A program made the position numbers and the translations under genes. The notes under the pieces were generated by a model. That model saw only the letters and a program-made list of their open reading frames with translations, was not told the DNA's origin and did no database searches. A stretch of DNA of 64,000 nt, from the NCBI RefSeq assembly GCF_014042355.1, contig NZ_JACEZU010000001.1:310001-374000 (forward strand), written 5' to 3'. Positions 1 through 9,668 of this stretch are shown here, piece by piece (position 1 is the first letter of the stretch; each line of letters starts with the position of its first letter). Source of the stretch: Rugamonas apoptosis. Its GTDB lineage: Bacteria > Pseudomonadota > Gammaproteobacteria > Burkholderiales > Burkholderiaceae_D.

Positions 1-2
1 CC

Positions 3-287
3 GGCGCGCCCGACCGTTACCTGTTGCCCACCGTGGTGGAAGGCCCGCTGGACGCTTTACTTGGCGCGCTGGGCACCTATGCTGAACAGTACCAGACCCT
101 GGTGTTCGACTGCTCGCGCCTGGCGCGGGTCGAATTCGGCGCCGCCAACACCTTCCAATCCAAGCTGCAAACGCTGGTACAAGAGGGCAAGAAAGTGGAA
201 TTCCGCGACGTCAACCACCTGGTGGCGGCCCTGCTGCGCCTGCTGGGCTACGGCGAACTGGCCAAGATCTACCCGCATAAGTACTGA
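3..287 (+). CDS. STAS-domain protein, C-terminal part (5' end outside window)
   Basis: The frame is open from the first bases of the window, so the gene begins upstream and only its last 94 or so residues are seen. The visible part alternates hydrophobic strands and helices (QTLVFDCSRLARVEF, then FQSKLQTLVQEGKKVEF, then VAALLRLLGYGELAKI) in the way of STAS anti-sigma-antagonist-like domains, where D-C/S-x-x-x follows a buried strand. Genes of this kind sit before hslV in Burkholderiales. Function is not assigned beyond the fold. It ends 68 bases before hslV on the same strand. Confidence 0.6.
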   Translation, partial: GAPDRYLLPTVVEGPLDALLGALGTYAEQYQTLVFDCSRLARVEFGAANTFQSKLQTLVQEGKKVEFRDVNHLVAALLRLLGYGELAKIYPHKY

Positions 288-355
288 CCGCCTTGCAATC
301 GCGGTGACCAACCCCATGTGCCGGACTTGATACACATCCACCCACCGAGGTCAAC

Positions 356-892
356 ATGGAACAATTTCACGGCACCACCATCCTGTGCGTGCGCCGCGGC
401 AAGCAAGTCGCGCTGGGCGGCGACGGCCAGGTCACACTCGGCAATATCGTCATGAAAGGCACGGCCCGCAAAGTGCGCAAGCTGTACCAGGGCAAGGTGC
501 TGGTCGGCTTCGCCGGCGGTACGGCCGACGCTTTCACGTTGCTGGACCGCTTCGAAGGCAAGCTGGAGAAACACCAGGGCAATCTGCTGCGCGCCTCGGT
601 CGAACTGGCCAAGGATTGGCGCACCGACCGCGTGCTGCGCCGGCTGGAAGCCATGCTGCTGGTGGCCGACAGTGAATCGACGCTGGTCATCACGGGCAAC
701 GGCGACGTGCTGGAGCCGGAAAACGGCATCGGCGCCATCGGCTCGGGCGGCACCTACGCCCAGTCGGCCGCGCTGGCGCTGCAGGAAAATACGGAACTGT
801 CGCCGGCCGATATCGTCAAAAAGTCACTGACCATCGCCGGCCAGCTGTGCATCTACACCAATCTGTCCCACATCATCGAAACCCTGGACTAA
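356..892 (+). CDS. hslV: ATP-dependent protease HslVU, peptidase subunit HslV
   Basis: Proteasome-like threonine peptidase that forms the double hexameric core of the cytoplasmic HslVU (ClpQY) protease. The N-terminus [14 protein letters not shown] places the catalytic threonine at residue 7, to be exposed by removal of the short propeptide. The GDGQVT and [10 protein letters not shown] segments and the GSGG loop are typical of the family. The length of 178 residues is normal. The stop lies three bases before the hslU start, so the two are co-transcribed and probably coupled. Confidence 0.97.
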   Translation: MEQFHGTTILCVRRGKQVALGGDGQVTLGNIVMKGTARKVRKLYQGKVLVGFAGGTADAFTLLDRFEGKLEKHQGNLLRASVELAKDWRTDRVLRRLEAMLLVADSESTLVITGNGDVLEPENGIGAIGSGGTYAQSAALALQENTELSPADIVKKSLTIAGQLCIYTNLSHIIETLD

Positions 893-895
893 TCC

Positions 896-2230
896 ATGAA
901 CATGACACCACAGGAAATCGTCGGCGAACTCGATAAACACGTGGTCGGCCAGGCCAAGGCCAAACGGGCCGTCGCCATCGCGCTGCGCAACCGCTGGCGC
1001 CGCCAGCAGGTGGCCGAACCGCTGCGCCACGAGATCACGCCCAAGAACATCCTGATGATAGGCCCGACCGGGGTCGGCAAAACGGAGATCGCGCGCCGCC
1101 TGGCCAAGCTGGCCGACGCGCCGTTTATCAAGATCGAAGCCACCAAGTTCACGGAAGTGGGCTATGTGGGGCGCGACGTGGACACCATCATCCGCGACCT
1201 GATCGACATCGGCGTCAAGCAGACCCGCTCGGCCGAGATGGCCAAGGTGCGGGCCCGCGCCGAGGACGCGGCCGAGGACCGGGTGATCGATATCCTGGTG
1301 CCGCCGGCGCGCGACTTCGGCTTCAACGCCGGCGGCGGCGAGCCGCAGACGGGCGATGCCACCCGCCAGACTTTCCGCAAGCGGCTGCGCCAGGGTGAAC
1401 TGGACGACAAGGAAATCGAACTGGAACTGGCCGAGGCCAGCCCGCAGATGGAAATCATGGCTCCGCCCGGCATGGAGGAAATGACGGAGCAGATCAAAAG
1501 CATGTTTTCCGGCATCGGCGGCGGGCGCAAGAAGGCGCGCAAGCTCAAGATCAAGGAGGCCATGAAATTCCTGGTGGACGAGGAGGCGGCCAAGCTCATC
1601 AATGAAGACGAGATGAAGCAGAAGGCGATCCAGAACGTGGAGCAGAACGGCATCGTGTTCCTCGATGAGATCGACAAGATCGCGTCGCGCTCGGAAGTGG
1701 GCGGGGCCGACGTGTCGCGCGCCGGCGTGCAGCGCGACCTGCTGCCGCTGGTGGAAGGCACCACCGTCAACACCAAGTACGGCATGATCCGCACCGACCA
1801 CATCCTGTTCATCGCGTCCGGCGCCTTCCACCTGGCCAAGCCGTCCGACCTGATCCCGGAACTGCAGGGCCGCTTCCCGATCCGGGTGGAACTGGAATCG
1901 TTGGCTATCGCCGATTTCGAGCGCATCCTCACCAGCACCGACGCCTGCCTGACCAAGCAATACGAAGCGCTGCTGGCCACCGAGGACGTCAAGCTCGAAT
2001 TCGCGCCGGACGGCATCAACCGCCTGGCCGAGATCGCGTTTTCCGTCAACGAGCGCACCGAGAACATCGGCGCGCGCCGGCTGTACACGGTGATGGAAAA
2101 GCTGCTGGAGGAAATCTCGTTCACGGCCACGGAAACGTCGGACAAGACGATCACCATCGACGCGGCCTACGTCAACACCCGGCTCGACGCGCTGGCCGTC
2201 AACGAAGACTTGTCGCGCTACGTGCTGTAA
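896..2230 (+). CDS. hslU: HslVU ATPase/unfoldase subunit HslU
   Basis: AAA+ unfoldase that feeds substrates to HslV. Walker A GPTGVGKT is at residues 56-63 and Walker B is in the segment [10 protein letters not shown]. The inserted I-domain, rich in charged residues, lies between about residues 120 and 240. The C-terminus ends in LSRYVL, the tail that inserts into HslV pockets and activates it. The length of 444 residues is that of the family. It directly follows hslV. Confidence 0.97.
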   Translation: MNMTPQEIVGELDKHVVGQAKAKRAVAIALRNRWRRQQVAEPLRHEITPKNILMIGPTGVGKTEIARRLAKLADAPFIKIEATKFTEVGYVGRDVDTIIRDLIDIGVKQTRSAEMAKVRARAEDAAEDRVIDILVPPARDFGFNAGGGEPQTGDATRQTFRKRLRQGELDDKEIELELAEASPQMEIMAPPGMEEMTEQIKSMFSGIGGGRKKARKLKIKEAMKFLVDEEAAKLINEDEMKQKAIQNVEQNGIVFLDEIDKIASRSEVGGADVSRAGVQRDLLPLVEGTTVNTKYGMIRTDHILFIASGAFHLAKPSDLIPELQGRFPIRVELESLAIADFERILTSTDACLTKQYEALLATEDVKLEFAPDGINRLAEIAFSVNERTENIGARRLYTVMEKLLEEISFTATETSDKTITIDAAYVNTRLDALAVNEDLSRYVL

Positions 2231-2241
2231 GGAAGCGAGCG

Positions 2242-2436
2242 ATGGCCAACAAGGCGCTGGCGACCCGGCAAAAGATGATGTTCCGCGTGGGACCGTCGCC
2301 CAAGCCACGCAATCCGGTGGCGGTGGCGGCCACCCGGCGCGCGGCCGGGCCGCACGTCAAGACGCCGTCCGGCCAGCGCCAGCAAGCCAAGCGGGCGTTG
2401 GCCAAGACCCTGCTGAAAAAGCACGACGAAGAGTGA
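2242..2436 (+). CDS. Small very basic protein downstream of hslU
   Basis: A 64-residue frame starts 12 bases after the hslU stop, behind a GGAAG ribosome-binding sequence. It is rich in Lys, Arg and Ala (MANKALATRQKMM near the start, LAKTLLKKHDEE at the end), has no membrane segment and no recognised domain. Its spacing and strand suggest the third gene of the hslVU operon. Basic composition suggests nucleic-acid or acidic-protein binding, but that is only inference. Overlapping frames on the other strand lack comparable start signals. Confidence 0.5.
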   Translation: MANKALATRQKMMFRVGPSPKPRNPVAVAATRRAAGPHVKTPSGQRQQAKRALAKTLLKKHDEE

Positions 2437-2442
2437 ACCGTC

Positions 2443-2468
2443 AGCGGGCGCCGGGGGTGGCGCCCGCT
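2443..2468. terminator. Hairpin between convergent hslU operon and outer-membrane gene
   Basis: Perfect 10-bp inverted repeat (AGCGGGCGCC and its complement) with a 6-base loop, between two converging transcription units. No long T tract follows, so it may act in both directions as a Rho-assisted or weak intrinsic terminator. Confidence 0.5.
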
Positions 2469-2477
2469 CTCGGGTGA

Positions 2478-3086
2478 TCAGAAGTGGTAGGCGGCGCCCA
2501 CCGAAAACACATTCAGGTTGGACTTGGAGGCCTTGCCCATGCGGGCCGGCAGGTAATTCCAGTCAGCGTTCAAGGCCCAGTTGCGGTCGATGGCGTAGGA
2601 AAAGCCGGTGCCCGCCGTCACGGCCAGCGTGTTGGTGCTGTCGCTGCCGCCGGCCGCGTAACTGACTTTGCCATGCTCGGCCACCAGACCCAAACGGGTG
2701 GTCCAGGCCCAGTTCTCGCTGAGCTTGGTGGCCGTGGCCAGGGTCGCGCTCACGCCCGACAGCTTGCCCTGGCCTGGCGTCAGCACACCGGCGCCATTGT
2801 TGAACGCGCCCTTGACGCTGCCGCCCGTGAACGCGGCCACTTCGATGGCGCGCGTATGCTGGTGCCCGAACACCTCGGTCTCGCCCAGCGTATAGCCGCC
2901 GTAGACGCGGGTGCTGGCGCCAGCGTTGCGCTCGCACGGGCTGCCGCTCAGGCAGTCGAAGTTGTAGTGGTTGCGGTAGCCCACGTCCACGCCCATATAG
3001 CCTGGCGACAGGTCGGCGGCGGCGGCGGCGCCGCTGGCGCCCAGGAAGGCGCCGGCCAGCAGCATGGCGCGTACGGTCTGTTTCAT
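2478..3086 (-). CDS. Outer-membrane beta-barrel protein, OmpA-like/opacity-like
   Basis: A signal peptide (KQTVRAMLLAGAFLGASGAAAA) precedes about 180 residues of alternating strands rich in Gly, Tyr and Trp, and the protein ends in AYHF, the aromatic C-terminus recognised by the BAM complex. The size fits an 8-stranded barrel. The start at 3086 was chosen because AGGG lies eight bases before it. Three in-frame ATGs precede it, so the start is uncertain by a few codons. It is divergent from the XRE regulator gene. Ligand and role are unknown. Confidence 0.75.
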   Translation of the reverse strand: MKQTVRAMLLAGAFLGASGAAAAADLSPGYMGVDVGYRNHYNFDCLSGSPCERNAGASTRVYGGYTLGETEVFGHQHTRAIEVAAFTGGSVKGAFNNGAGVLTPGQGKLSGVSATLATATKLSENWAWTTRLGLVAEHGKVSYAAGGSDSTNTLAVTAGTGFSYAIDRNWALNADWNYLPARMGKASKSNLNVFSVGAAYHF

Positions 3087-3214
3087 CATCATTTCCCTCA
3101 TCGTTTTTTGTGGCAGGATGACGTCGCGGCGTTGCGTGACATCGCTGCGCAGTGTGATCCTGTTCCACCAATAGTCCTAGGGGAAAGTACCAAGGCGCAA
3201 AATCCTGTACACGC

Positions 3215-3238
3215 GGTAGCGAACCGTGCTACCTTTTT
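3215..3238 (+). promoter_or_regulatory. Hairpin with T-run in the leader of the XRE regulator gene
   Basis: GGTAGC and GCTACC pair across a 7-base loop and are followed by five T. The structure ends 27 bases before the preferred start of the regulator gene. It looks like an intrinsic terminator and could be an attenuator, or the palindrome could be an operator for the regulator itself. Confidence 0.4.
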
Positions 3239-3265
3239 GCCTTTATGACAAGCACAAGGGCTGAC

Positions 3266-4015
3266 ATGAGTTCACCGGAATTGCTGCTGCAAGTGCTGCG
3301 CGCCCAGTTGCGCGCGGCCGGCGTCACCTACAAGGAACTGGCGGGCCGGATCGGCATGAGCGAGTCGAGCGTCAAGCGCATGTTCGGCCAGCAGGACATG
3401 GCGCTGTCGCGCCTGGCGCAGATCTGCAAGGCGGCCGGCATCGCGCTGGAGGACGTGCTGCGCGGCGCGGCCGACGCCACACCGCACGCGGACACCCTGA
3501 CCCTGCTGCAGGAAAAGGCGCTGGTGGCCCACCCACGGTTGCTGCTGATGGCGATCTGCTGCCTGGGCCACTGGAGCCTGGAGCAAGTGCTGGAAACCTA
3601 CCAGTTGAGCGAGCCGGAATGCATCGTCCTGCTGGCCGAACTGGACCGGCTGGGCCTGATCGAACTCAAGCCGCTGAACCGCTACCGGCTGCGCGTGTCG
3701 AACGCCTTCCACTGGCTGGCCGATGGCCCGGTCCAGCAATTTTTCCGCAGCCACGTGGTGAACGACTATTTCAGCGGCCCGTTCAACGGCCCCGGCGAGG
3801 CGCTGCTATGCCTGCCCGCCCGGCTGTCGCCGGCCAGCGCACTGGAGCTGGCCGCCAAGATCCAGTCGCTGGCTGGCGAACTGGCGCGGCTGCACCAGGG
3901 CGACCGCCGCCTGCCCGCTGCCGAGCGCGATGGCTACACCCTGCTGGTGGGATTTCGATCGTGGGAATTCGCGGCCTTCACGGCGCTGCGGCGCCAGCCG
4001 CAGCAGGCCGCCTGA
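3266..4015 (+). CDS. XRE-family transcriptional regulator with C-terminal sensor-like region
   Basis: Residues 5-60 form a helix-turn-helix of the Cro/CI type (YKELAGRIGMSESSVKRMF). It is followed by about 190 residues of mostly helical sequence with no recognised domain, including a segment resembling a winged helix (YQLSEPECIVLLAELDRLGLIE). The start at 3266 is preferred because AAGGG lies just upstream. An in-frame ATG at 3245 lacks such a signal. It is divergent from the outer-membrane protein gene, its most obvious possible target. Inducer unknown. Confidence 0.75.
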   Translation: MSSPELLLQVLRAQLRAAGVTYKELAGRIGMSESSVKRMFGQQDMALSRLAQICKAAGIALEDVLRGAADATPHADTLTLLQEKALVAHPRLLLMAICCLGHWSLEQVLETYQLSEPECIVLLAELDRLGLIELKPLNRYRLRVSNAFHWLADGPVQQFFRSHVVNDYFSGPFNGPGEALLCLPARLSPASALELAAKIQSLAGELARLHQGDRRLPAAERDGYTLLVGFRSWEFAAFTALRRQPQQAA

Positions 4016-4136
4016 GCGGTCAGCGTGCCGGCCTTGGAAGGCGTTTCAACATGACCATGACCAGGCGTGGCGCCGCAAACTGTGCGCCTGCGCGGCGAGG
4101 CACCGCCCCACGCCATGGGCTTTGCGCATTGACCTC

Positions 4137-6386
4137 TTACCAGACGGGGCCGAGGAACAGGTAGAGCGTGCCGCTGTTGCCCTTGGTGCTGCCAGCGCCG
4201 AAGTACAACGGGCCGAAGCGGGTATCGACGGCCGTGAAGATGCTGCCGGCCTGTTTCACGCTGGACCAATGCAAGGGACTGCCGTCGCCGTAGCCGGCCC
4301 CCGCCTCCAGCGAAAAGCCGAGCCGCACATCGCCGCCTAGCGCGGCCGGCATGGCCCCGACCGTGCGCGCCATCACCACGCGGCCCAGCACGACCCGGTT
4401 GCCGGCCACAGATTCGGGCGCCGTGCCCGACAGCCGCAGGAAGCCGCCCAGGTTGAGCGGCGCCAGGCCTTGCTGGCTGCGCGCCCATTCCGCATACAGG
4501 TGGCCGGCCCAGTTACCGGAGTGGAAGGCCCGCAGCCCCTCCACGCTTTGCTGCATCAGCGACAAGCGCGTGGCCGCGCTGACCACGGAACGTTCGAGGT
4601 TAATGTTGAACAACCCGCCGCGCGTGGGGAAGGCCACGGAATCGAGCGTGTCCACGCTGTAGGCGAGCGTCTGCACGGTCTGGTGCACGCGGGCCGGCGG
4701 CATCGTGACATCCTCGGGGATCGTCACGCGCACGTTGGCGCTCTGGCGCGCCACGCCCAGGTGCACATCGCCCCAGTCGCCCAGCTGGCGTCCCAGCACC
4801 ACGCTGGTGCCGGCGTAGTTGTAGCCGATGCGGTTCTGGCGCTGGCCCGTCAGGCTGAAGGTGTCGGAGGCGGCCGCGCCATAGCGGGCGGACGGCGCCA
4901 CGTACCACTGCGAGCCGGGGCCCAGCGGCTGCCAGAATTCCACTTCGAACGCGCGCTCGGTGCCGATGCGCGCCGAGCTGCGCAACTCCGCGCCCCAGTC
5001 GTTGAGCGAGGAGCGCACGTGCATCATCTTGAGCGCGAAGGTGTTGTTGTCGCTGAAGTCGCTGGCCAGTTCCAGGCCCACCCGCAAACGGCTGCGGGCC
5101 CAGTCGGCCTCGGTGGGCTTGATCAGCACTTCGCGCCCGCCGTTCACGTCGCGCACTTCCGTCTCCACCCGCGCCAGGTCGCCGCGCCCGAACAACTGGG
5201 CGCCCGCCTGCTGCGCCTGTTCGGCCGTGACGACCTGGCCCAGCGCCAGGCCGGACTGCACTTCCAGCGCCTTGGGATTGATGTGGCCACTCGGCTCCAC
5301 CGCCAGTTTGCTGATCGGCAGCGGCTGATCGGCCACCACCGGGCCGGCCAGGCGATGCTGCTCGAACGCCGTGTATTCCGCCTCCGGCATGGCCAGTTGC
5401 ACCAGCTGGGCCGCCAGCGCCCGCGCCGCCTTCTCGCCGGCCTGGATGGCACGGTCGTGGCGCGCGAAGTCGAGGAAGCTGATGCCGTTCAGGTTGGGCG
5501 CCAGCAGGATGTCGCGCGGCCCCAGTTCCTTGAGCGAGCGTTGCACGTTCTGTTCCGTCAGGATCTGCAGCATCTGCTGGGCCACCCGGATCGCGCTGCT
5601 CAAATCCTTTTCCGGCGCCAGCGGTGTGCCCACGTTGACGGCGATGATCACGTCGGCGCCCATGGCACGCGCCACATCCACCGGCAGGTTGCGCACCAGG
5701 CCACCATCGACCACCAGCCGCTCCTTGACCCGCACCGGCGCGAACACGCCCGGCACGGCCAGCGAGGCGCGCATGGCCAGGAACAGCGGCGTATCGTCCA
5801 GCTCCACCAATTCGCCCGTGACCAGGTCGGAGGCGACGGAACGGAATGGCAGCGGCAACTGGTTGACGGGCCGGTCGCGCGTGCCCTGCGGCAGCACACG
5901 GGTCAGCGCCAGTTCCAGCGCCTCGTTGCCGGCGGCGGCAGGCGGCAGCGAGATACCCTCCATGGTGGCGCCGAATTCGATCCGCGACGGCAGCAGCAGA
6001 TCTTCCTGGCGGCGGCGGAAATTGAGTTCGTCGCGCGGCGGGCGGTCCGCCACCACGCTGTTCCAGTCCGTGCGGCGCACCAGTTGTTCAAGCTGGGCCA
6101 CGGAACTGCCGGCCGCGTATGCACCACCCACCACGCTACCCATGCTGGTGCCGACCACGATATCGACCGGCACCCGCAATTCCTGCAGCACGCGCAGCAC
6201 GCCAATGTGGGCGAAGCCGCGCGCGCCGCCGCCCGACAGCACCAGCGCGATGCGGGGCCGGTGGTGCAATGGATCCGCGCTGGCGGTGCTTGCGGGTGGG
6301 GGTGCAGGTACGACTGCGGGTGATTGCGCTTGCGCCGTCACCAGCCAGCAGCACAGCGCAACGCTCAGGACACGGGGAAACCACAT
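4137..6386 (-). CDS. Patatin-like phospholipase with POTRA and Omp85 barrel (PlpD type)
   Basis: A signal peptide is followed by a patatin lipase domain (about residues 45-250) with oxyanion-hole GGGARG at 52-57, nucleophile Ser81 in GTSMG and catalytic Asp227 in DGG. A POTRA-like region (about 330-420) and a surface-antigen beta-barrel follow, ending in LGPVW. This architecture is that of Pseudomonas PlpD, the type Vd secretion pathway, in which the barrel anchors a phospholipase in or across the outer membrane. It begins only 18 bases after gspC on the same strand, so it may be read through from the type II secretion operon. Confidence 0.9.
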   Translation of the reverse strand: MWFPRVLSVALCCWLVTAQAQSPAVVPAPPPASTASADPLHHRPRIALVLSGGGARGFAHIGVLRVLQELRVPVDIVVGTSMGSVVGGAYAAGSSVAQLEQLVRRTDWNSVVADRPPRDELNFRRRQEDLLLPSRIEFGATMEGISLPPAAAGNEALELALTRVLPQGTRDRPVNQLPLPFRSVASDLVTGELVELDDTPLFLAMRASLAVPGVFAPVRVKERLVVDGGLVRNLPVDVARAMGADVIIAVNVGTPLAPEKDLSSAIRVAQQMLQILTEQNVQRSLKELGPRDILLAPNLNGISFLDFARHDRAIQAGEKAARALAAQLVQLAMPEAEYTAFEQHRLAGPVVADQPLPISKLAVEPSGHINPKALEVQSGLALGQVVTAEQAQQAGAQLFGRGDLARVETEVRDVNGGREVLIKPTEADWARSRLRVGLELASDFSDNNTFALKMMHVRSSLNDWGAELRSSARIGTERAFEVEFWQPLGPGSQWYVAPSARYGAAASDTFSLTGQRQNRIGYNYAGTSVVLGRQLGDWGDVHLGVARQSANVRVTIPEDVTMPPARVHQTVQTLAYSVDTLDSVAFPTRGGLFNINLERSVVSAATRLSLMQQSVEGLRAFHSGNWAGHLYAEWARSQQGLAPLNLGGFLRLSGTAPESVAGNRVVLGRVVMARTVGAMPAALGGDVRLGFSLEAGAGYGDGSPLHWSSVKQAGSIFTAVDTRFGPLYFGAGSTKGNSGTLYLFLGPVW

Positions 6387-6404
6387 GGTGCTACACCAGC
6401 CGCA

Positions 6405-6995
6405 TCAATGCTGACGGTCGAAACCGGGACCGGGCGCCGTCGGCGCCACACCCTGGCGCATCGCCGCCGGCGGTTGCTGCGGTGGCGACTGCTGCAACTG
6501 CGGCTGCGGCATCACGACCGGCTGCGGCTGCATCGCCGGTTGCGGCGCAGGCGGCGGCGCGATGGACGGCGGGGCCACATTGGGATTGTTCAGCGGCCCC
6601 GCGTCGCTGGCCAGGTCGATGCGCTTGGCCACGCCGCCTTCGGACAACAGCACATATTTCGGATGGACTTCCTTGACGGTCACGCCGGGCACCACCTCGC
6701 GCCCCACGGCCAGCGCCACGGCCGGTTTGTTATCCACGGCCAGGATGGCGGCGCTGTCGCGGCCATCGCCGGCCGCCACCACGCCCTTGAGCTGGTAGTT
6801 GCTGGCCACGGCCACGGCGATCTGGCCGCCGAACAAGCCCTTGGCCGCGTCCAGGCTCGGTTCCGGCGCGGGCGCCATGGGCGCGGCCGCGATCGGGCGC
6901 TGCTGCGGCTTGAACAGCTGCAGGCCCCAGTAAGCCAACGAGGCGGACAAGGCCGCCACGGCGGCCACGGTGAGGATGAAAGGCAGACGCTTCAT
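6405..6995 (-). CDS. gspC: Type II secretion system GspC-like protein (short, no PDZ domain)
   Basis: The inner-membrane component that links the GspL/M platform to the GspD secretin. An N-terminal membrane helix (residues 5-27) is followed by a Pro-rich linker and a homology-region domain (about 50-125) containing the LKGVVAAGDG and AILAVDNKPA strands. The rest, 130-196, is low-complexity Pro/Gln. The C-terminal PDZ domain found in many GspC proteins is absent, which is common in the 'c-type' relatives. It is the last gsp gene of the leftward operon. Confidence 0.85.
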   Translation of the reverse strand: MKRLPFILTVAAVAALSASLAYWGLQLFKPQQRPIAAAPMAPAPEPSLDAAKGLFGGQIAVAVASNYQLKGVVAAGDGRDSAAILAVDNKPAVALAVGREVVPGVTVKEVHPKYVLLSEGGVAKRIDLASDAGPLNNPNVAPPSIAPPPAPQPAMQPQPVVMPQPQLQQSPPQQPPAAMRQGVAPTAPGPGFDRQH

Positions 6996-7006
6996 GGGTT
7001 CCTTGT

Positions 7007-8227
7007 TCAGCGCACCAGCTGATTGATTTCGATAATGGGCATCAGCACCGCCAGCACGATCAGCAGCACCACCACGCCCATGGCCAGGATCAGGGCCGGC
7101 TCCAGCAGGCCGGCGATGGTCAGCGTGCGGCGCTCCAGGTCCTGTTCCTGCGCGCTGGCGGCGCGGTCCAGCATGGCCGGCAGCTCGCCCGTCAGTTCGC
7201 CGGCACGGATCATGTGGATCAGCATGGGCGGGAAATGCTGCTGGGCCGACAGCGCCCGCGCCAGGCTCACGCCTTCGCGCACGTTGTCGCTGGCCTCGTC
7301 CACCAGCTCGCGCATGGCCACGTTGGACAATGTATCGCGGCTGGTCTGCAGCGCCCGCAAAATGGGCACGCCGGAGCCGGTGGTGATGGCCAGCGTACTG
7401 GCGAAACGCGCCGTGTTCAGGCTGCGCTCGAACTTGCCGTACAGGGGCGCCGTCAGCAGCCAGGTGTGCCAGCGCCGCTTAAGCACCGGGTTCTCCAGCG
7501 CGCGGCGCCACGCGAACCAGGCGCCCACCAGCAGCACCGCCACCAGCACGCCGTAATGGCGCACGAAGTCCGACACGGCCAGCATCACGATGGTCAGGAA
7601 CGGCAGCTTCTGCTTGGTGTTGGCGAACACGGACACGATCTGCGGCACCACGTAGGTGAGCAGGAAGATCACGATGGAGAACGCCACCACCGTCACGATG
7701 GCCGGATAGGTGAAGGCCAGCTTGACCTTCTGCACCAGCGCGTTGCGCCGTTCGATGTAGTCGGCCAGGCGCGACAACACGCGCGCCAGGTGGCCGATCT
7801 GTTCGCCGGACGCCACCAGCGCGCGGTAGATTTCAGCGAAGTCGCGCGGATGGCGCGACAGCACGTCCGACAGCGCGGCGCCGCCCATCACTTCCGAACG
7901 GATCGAGGCGATCAGGTCGCGTACATAGGGCCGTTCGGCCTGTTCCAGCAAGGCCGTGAATGCCTGCTCCAGCGGCAGGCCCGCTTCCAGCAGGCTGGCC
8001 AGCTGGCGCGTGAACAGGGCCAGCTCGGTGGTCGACAGCCGCTCACCGAAGCCACGGTTCTTGGCCACCCCGGCCGCGTCGACCTGGGCGCCGATGGCGT
8101 CCACCTTGAGCGGCAGCAGGCCCTGGGTGCGCAGGTCGGCGCGCGCGGAACGGGCGCTGTCGGCGTTAAGCACGCCCTTCCGGGTGGCGCCGCCGGCGTC
8201 GACGGCTTCATAACGAAATGCTGGCAT
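7007..8227 (-). CDS. gspF: Type II secretion inner-membrane protein GspF
   Basis: Polytopic platform protein of 406 residues with two repeated GspF domains, each ending in membrane helices (near residues 170-215 and 370-400). The N-terminus (MPAFRYEAVDAGGATRKGVL) and the motif LPLEQAFTALLEQ are typical. It works with GspE to drive pseudopilus assembly. Eleven bases separate it from the gspC start. Confidence 0.96.
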   Translation of the reverse strand: MPAFRYEAVDAGGATRKGVLNADSARSARADLRTQGLLPLKVDAIGAQVDAAGVAKNRGFGERLSTTELALFTRQLASLLEAGLPLEQAFTALLEQAERPYVRDLIASIRSEVMGGAALSDVLSRHPRDFAEIYRALVASGEQIGHLARVLSRLADYIERRNALVQKVKLAFTYPAIVTVVAFSIVIFLLTYVVPQIVSVFANTKQKLPFLTIVMLAVSDFVRHYGVLVAVLLVGAWFAWRRALENPVLKRRWHTWLLTAPLYGKFERSLNTARFASTLAITTGSGVPILRALQTSRDTLSNVAMRELVDEASDNVREGVSLARALSAQQHFPPMLIHMIRAGELTGELPAMLDRAASAQEQDLERRTLTIAGLLEPALILAMGVVVLLIVLAVLMPIIEINQLVR

Positions 8228-8237
8228 GGTCTCGGGC

Positions 8238-9659
8238 CTAGTCCTTGGTCACGCGCAGCAGTTCGGCCTGGGTGGTCACGCCTTCGCGCAGCCAGCGTTC
8301 GCCGTCTTCGCGCATGGTGTGCATGCCGCTGGCCACGGCGGCCGCCTTCACTTCCGCCTCGGCGGCGCGGTTGTGGATCTGGGCCCGGATATGCTCCGTC
8401 GTTTGCAGCAGTTCGTACACGCCGACCCGGCCCTGGTAGCCCGTGTGCCCGCAATGGGTGCAGCCGACGGCGTGCCACTGGCCGCCTTCGTGGGTCTTGC
8501 AGCTGGAGCACAGCTTGCGCACCAGACGCTGGGCCAATACGCCCAGCAGCGACGACGACAGCAGGAACGGTTCGATCCCCATGTCCAGCAGCCGGGTGAC
8601 GGCGGCGGCGGCGTCGTTGGTGTGCAGCGTGGCCAGCACCAGGTGGCCCGTGAGCGAAGCCTGGACGGCGATCTGCGCCGTCTCCAGGTCGCGGATCTCA
8701 CCGATCATGATCACGTCCGGGTCCTGGCGCAGGATGGCGCGCAGGGCCTTGGCGAAGGTCATGTCGATGCGGGCGTTGACCTGGGTCTGGCCCACGCCGG
8801 CCAGGTCGTATTCGATCGGGTCTTCCACCGTCATGATGTTGGTGCTGGAAGCGTTCAACAGCGACAGCGCGGCGTACAGCGTGGTGGTCTTGCCGGAGCC
8901 GGTGGGCCCCGTCACCAGCACGATGCCGTGCGGCTGGTTGATCAGCGCATTGAACTGGCCCAGCATGGCGTCGCTCATGCCCAGGTGCTGCAGGTCGAGC
9001 CGGCCCGCTTCCTTGTCCAGCAGGCGCAGCACGGCCCGTTCGCCGTGGCCGGTGGGCAGGGTCGAGACGCGCACGTCGACCGGCTTGCCGCCGATGCGCA
9101 GCGTGATGCGGCCATCCTGCGGCAGCCGCTTTTCCGCGATGTCGAGCTGCGCCATGATCTTGATGCGCGAGATCAGCGAGCCGTGGATGGCTTTGCGCGG
9201 CCGGACGATGTCGCGCAGGCTGCCGTCCACCCGGAACCGCACCACGGAAGTTTGCTCGAACGGTTCGATGTGGATGTCGGAAGCGCCGTCGCGCAGGGCC
9301 TGGGTCAGCAGCGCGTTGATCATGCGGATCACGGGCGCGTCGTCGGACGACTCCAGCAAGTCCTCGATGGCCGGCACATCCTGCAGCAGCTTGGTCAGGT
9401 CCAGTTCCGCGTCGAATTCATCGGCCACCAGCGAGGCGTTGGCGCCGGCGCTGGCATAGGCGGCGGCGATGGCCGTCTCCAGGTCGGCGCGCGTCATGCT
9501 CTTGAGCGTGATGCGGCCGAAGCGGCGCGACACTTCCGCGATGGCGGCCGGCGCCGTGGCGCCGCAGGTCAGCACTTCGACCGTGTTCTCCGCTTCGTCG
9601 CTGGGCTGGGCCAGCAGCACGAAGTCGCGCGCGAAGGCGTAAGGCAGCAGATTGCTCAT
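8238..9659 (-). CDS. gspE: Type II secretion ATPase GspE
   Basis: Cytoplasmic hexameric motor of the secretion system. Walker A GPTGSGKT is at residues 251-258, with the Asp box and Walker B ([12 protein letters not shown]) and His box ([12 protein letters not shown]) after it. A four-cysteine zinc element (CSSC ... CTHC) lies near residue 390-410. The length of 473 residues is normal. It sits between gspD and gspF with short spacing. Confidence 0.97.
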   Translation of the reverse strand: MSNLLPYAFARDFVLLAQPSDEAENTVEVLTCGATAPAAIAEVSRRFGRITLKSMTRADLETAIAAAYASAGANASLVADEFDAELDLTKLLQDVPAIEDLLESSDDAPVIRMINALLTQALRDGASDIHIEPFEQTSVVRFRVDGSLRDIVRPRKAIHGSLISRIKIMAQLDIAEKRLPQDGRITLRIGGKPVDVRVSTLPTGHGERAVLRLLDKEAGRLDLQHLGMSDAMLGQFNALINQPHGIVLVTGPTGSGKTTTLYAALSLLNASSTNIMTVEDPIEYDLAGVGQTQVNARIDMTFAKALRAILRQDPDVIMIGEIRDLETAQIAVQASLTGHLVLATLHTNDAAAAVTRLLDMGIEPFLLSSSLLGVLAQRLVRKLCSSCKTHEGGQWHAVGCTHCGHTGYQGRVGVYELLQTTEHIRAQIHNRAAEAEVKAAAVASGMHTMREDGERWLREGVTTQAELLRVTKD

Positions 9660-9668
9660 GGCGCCGCC

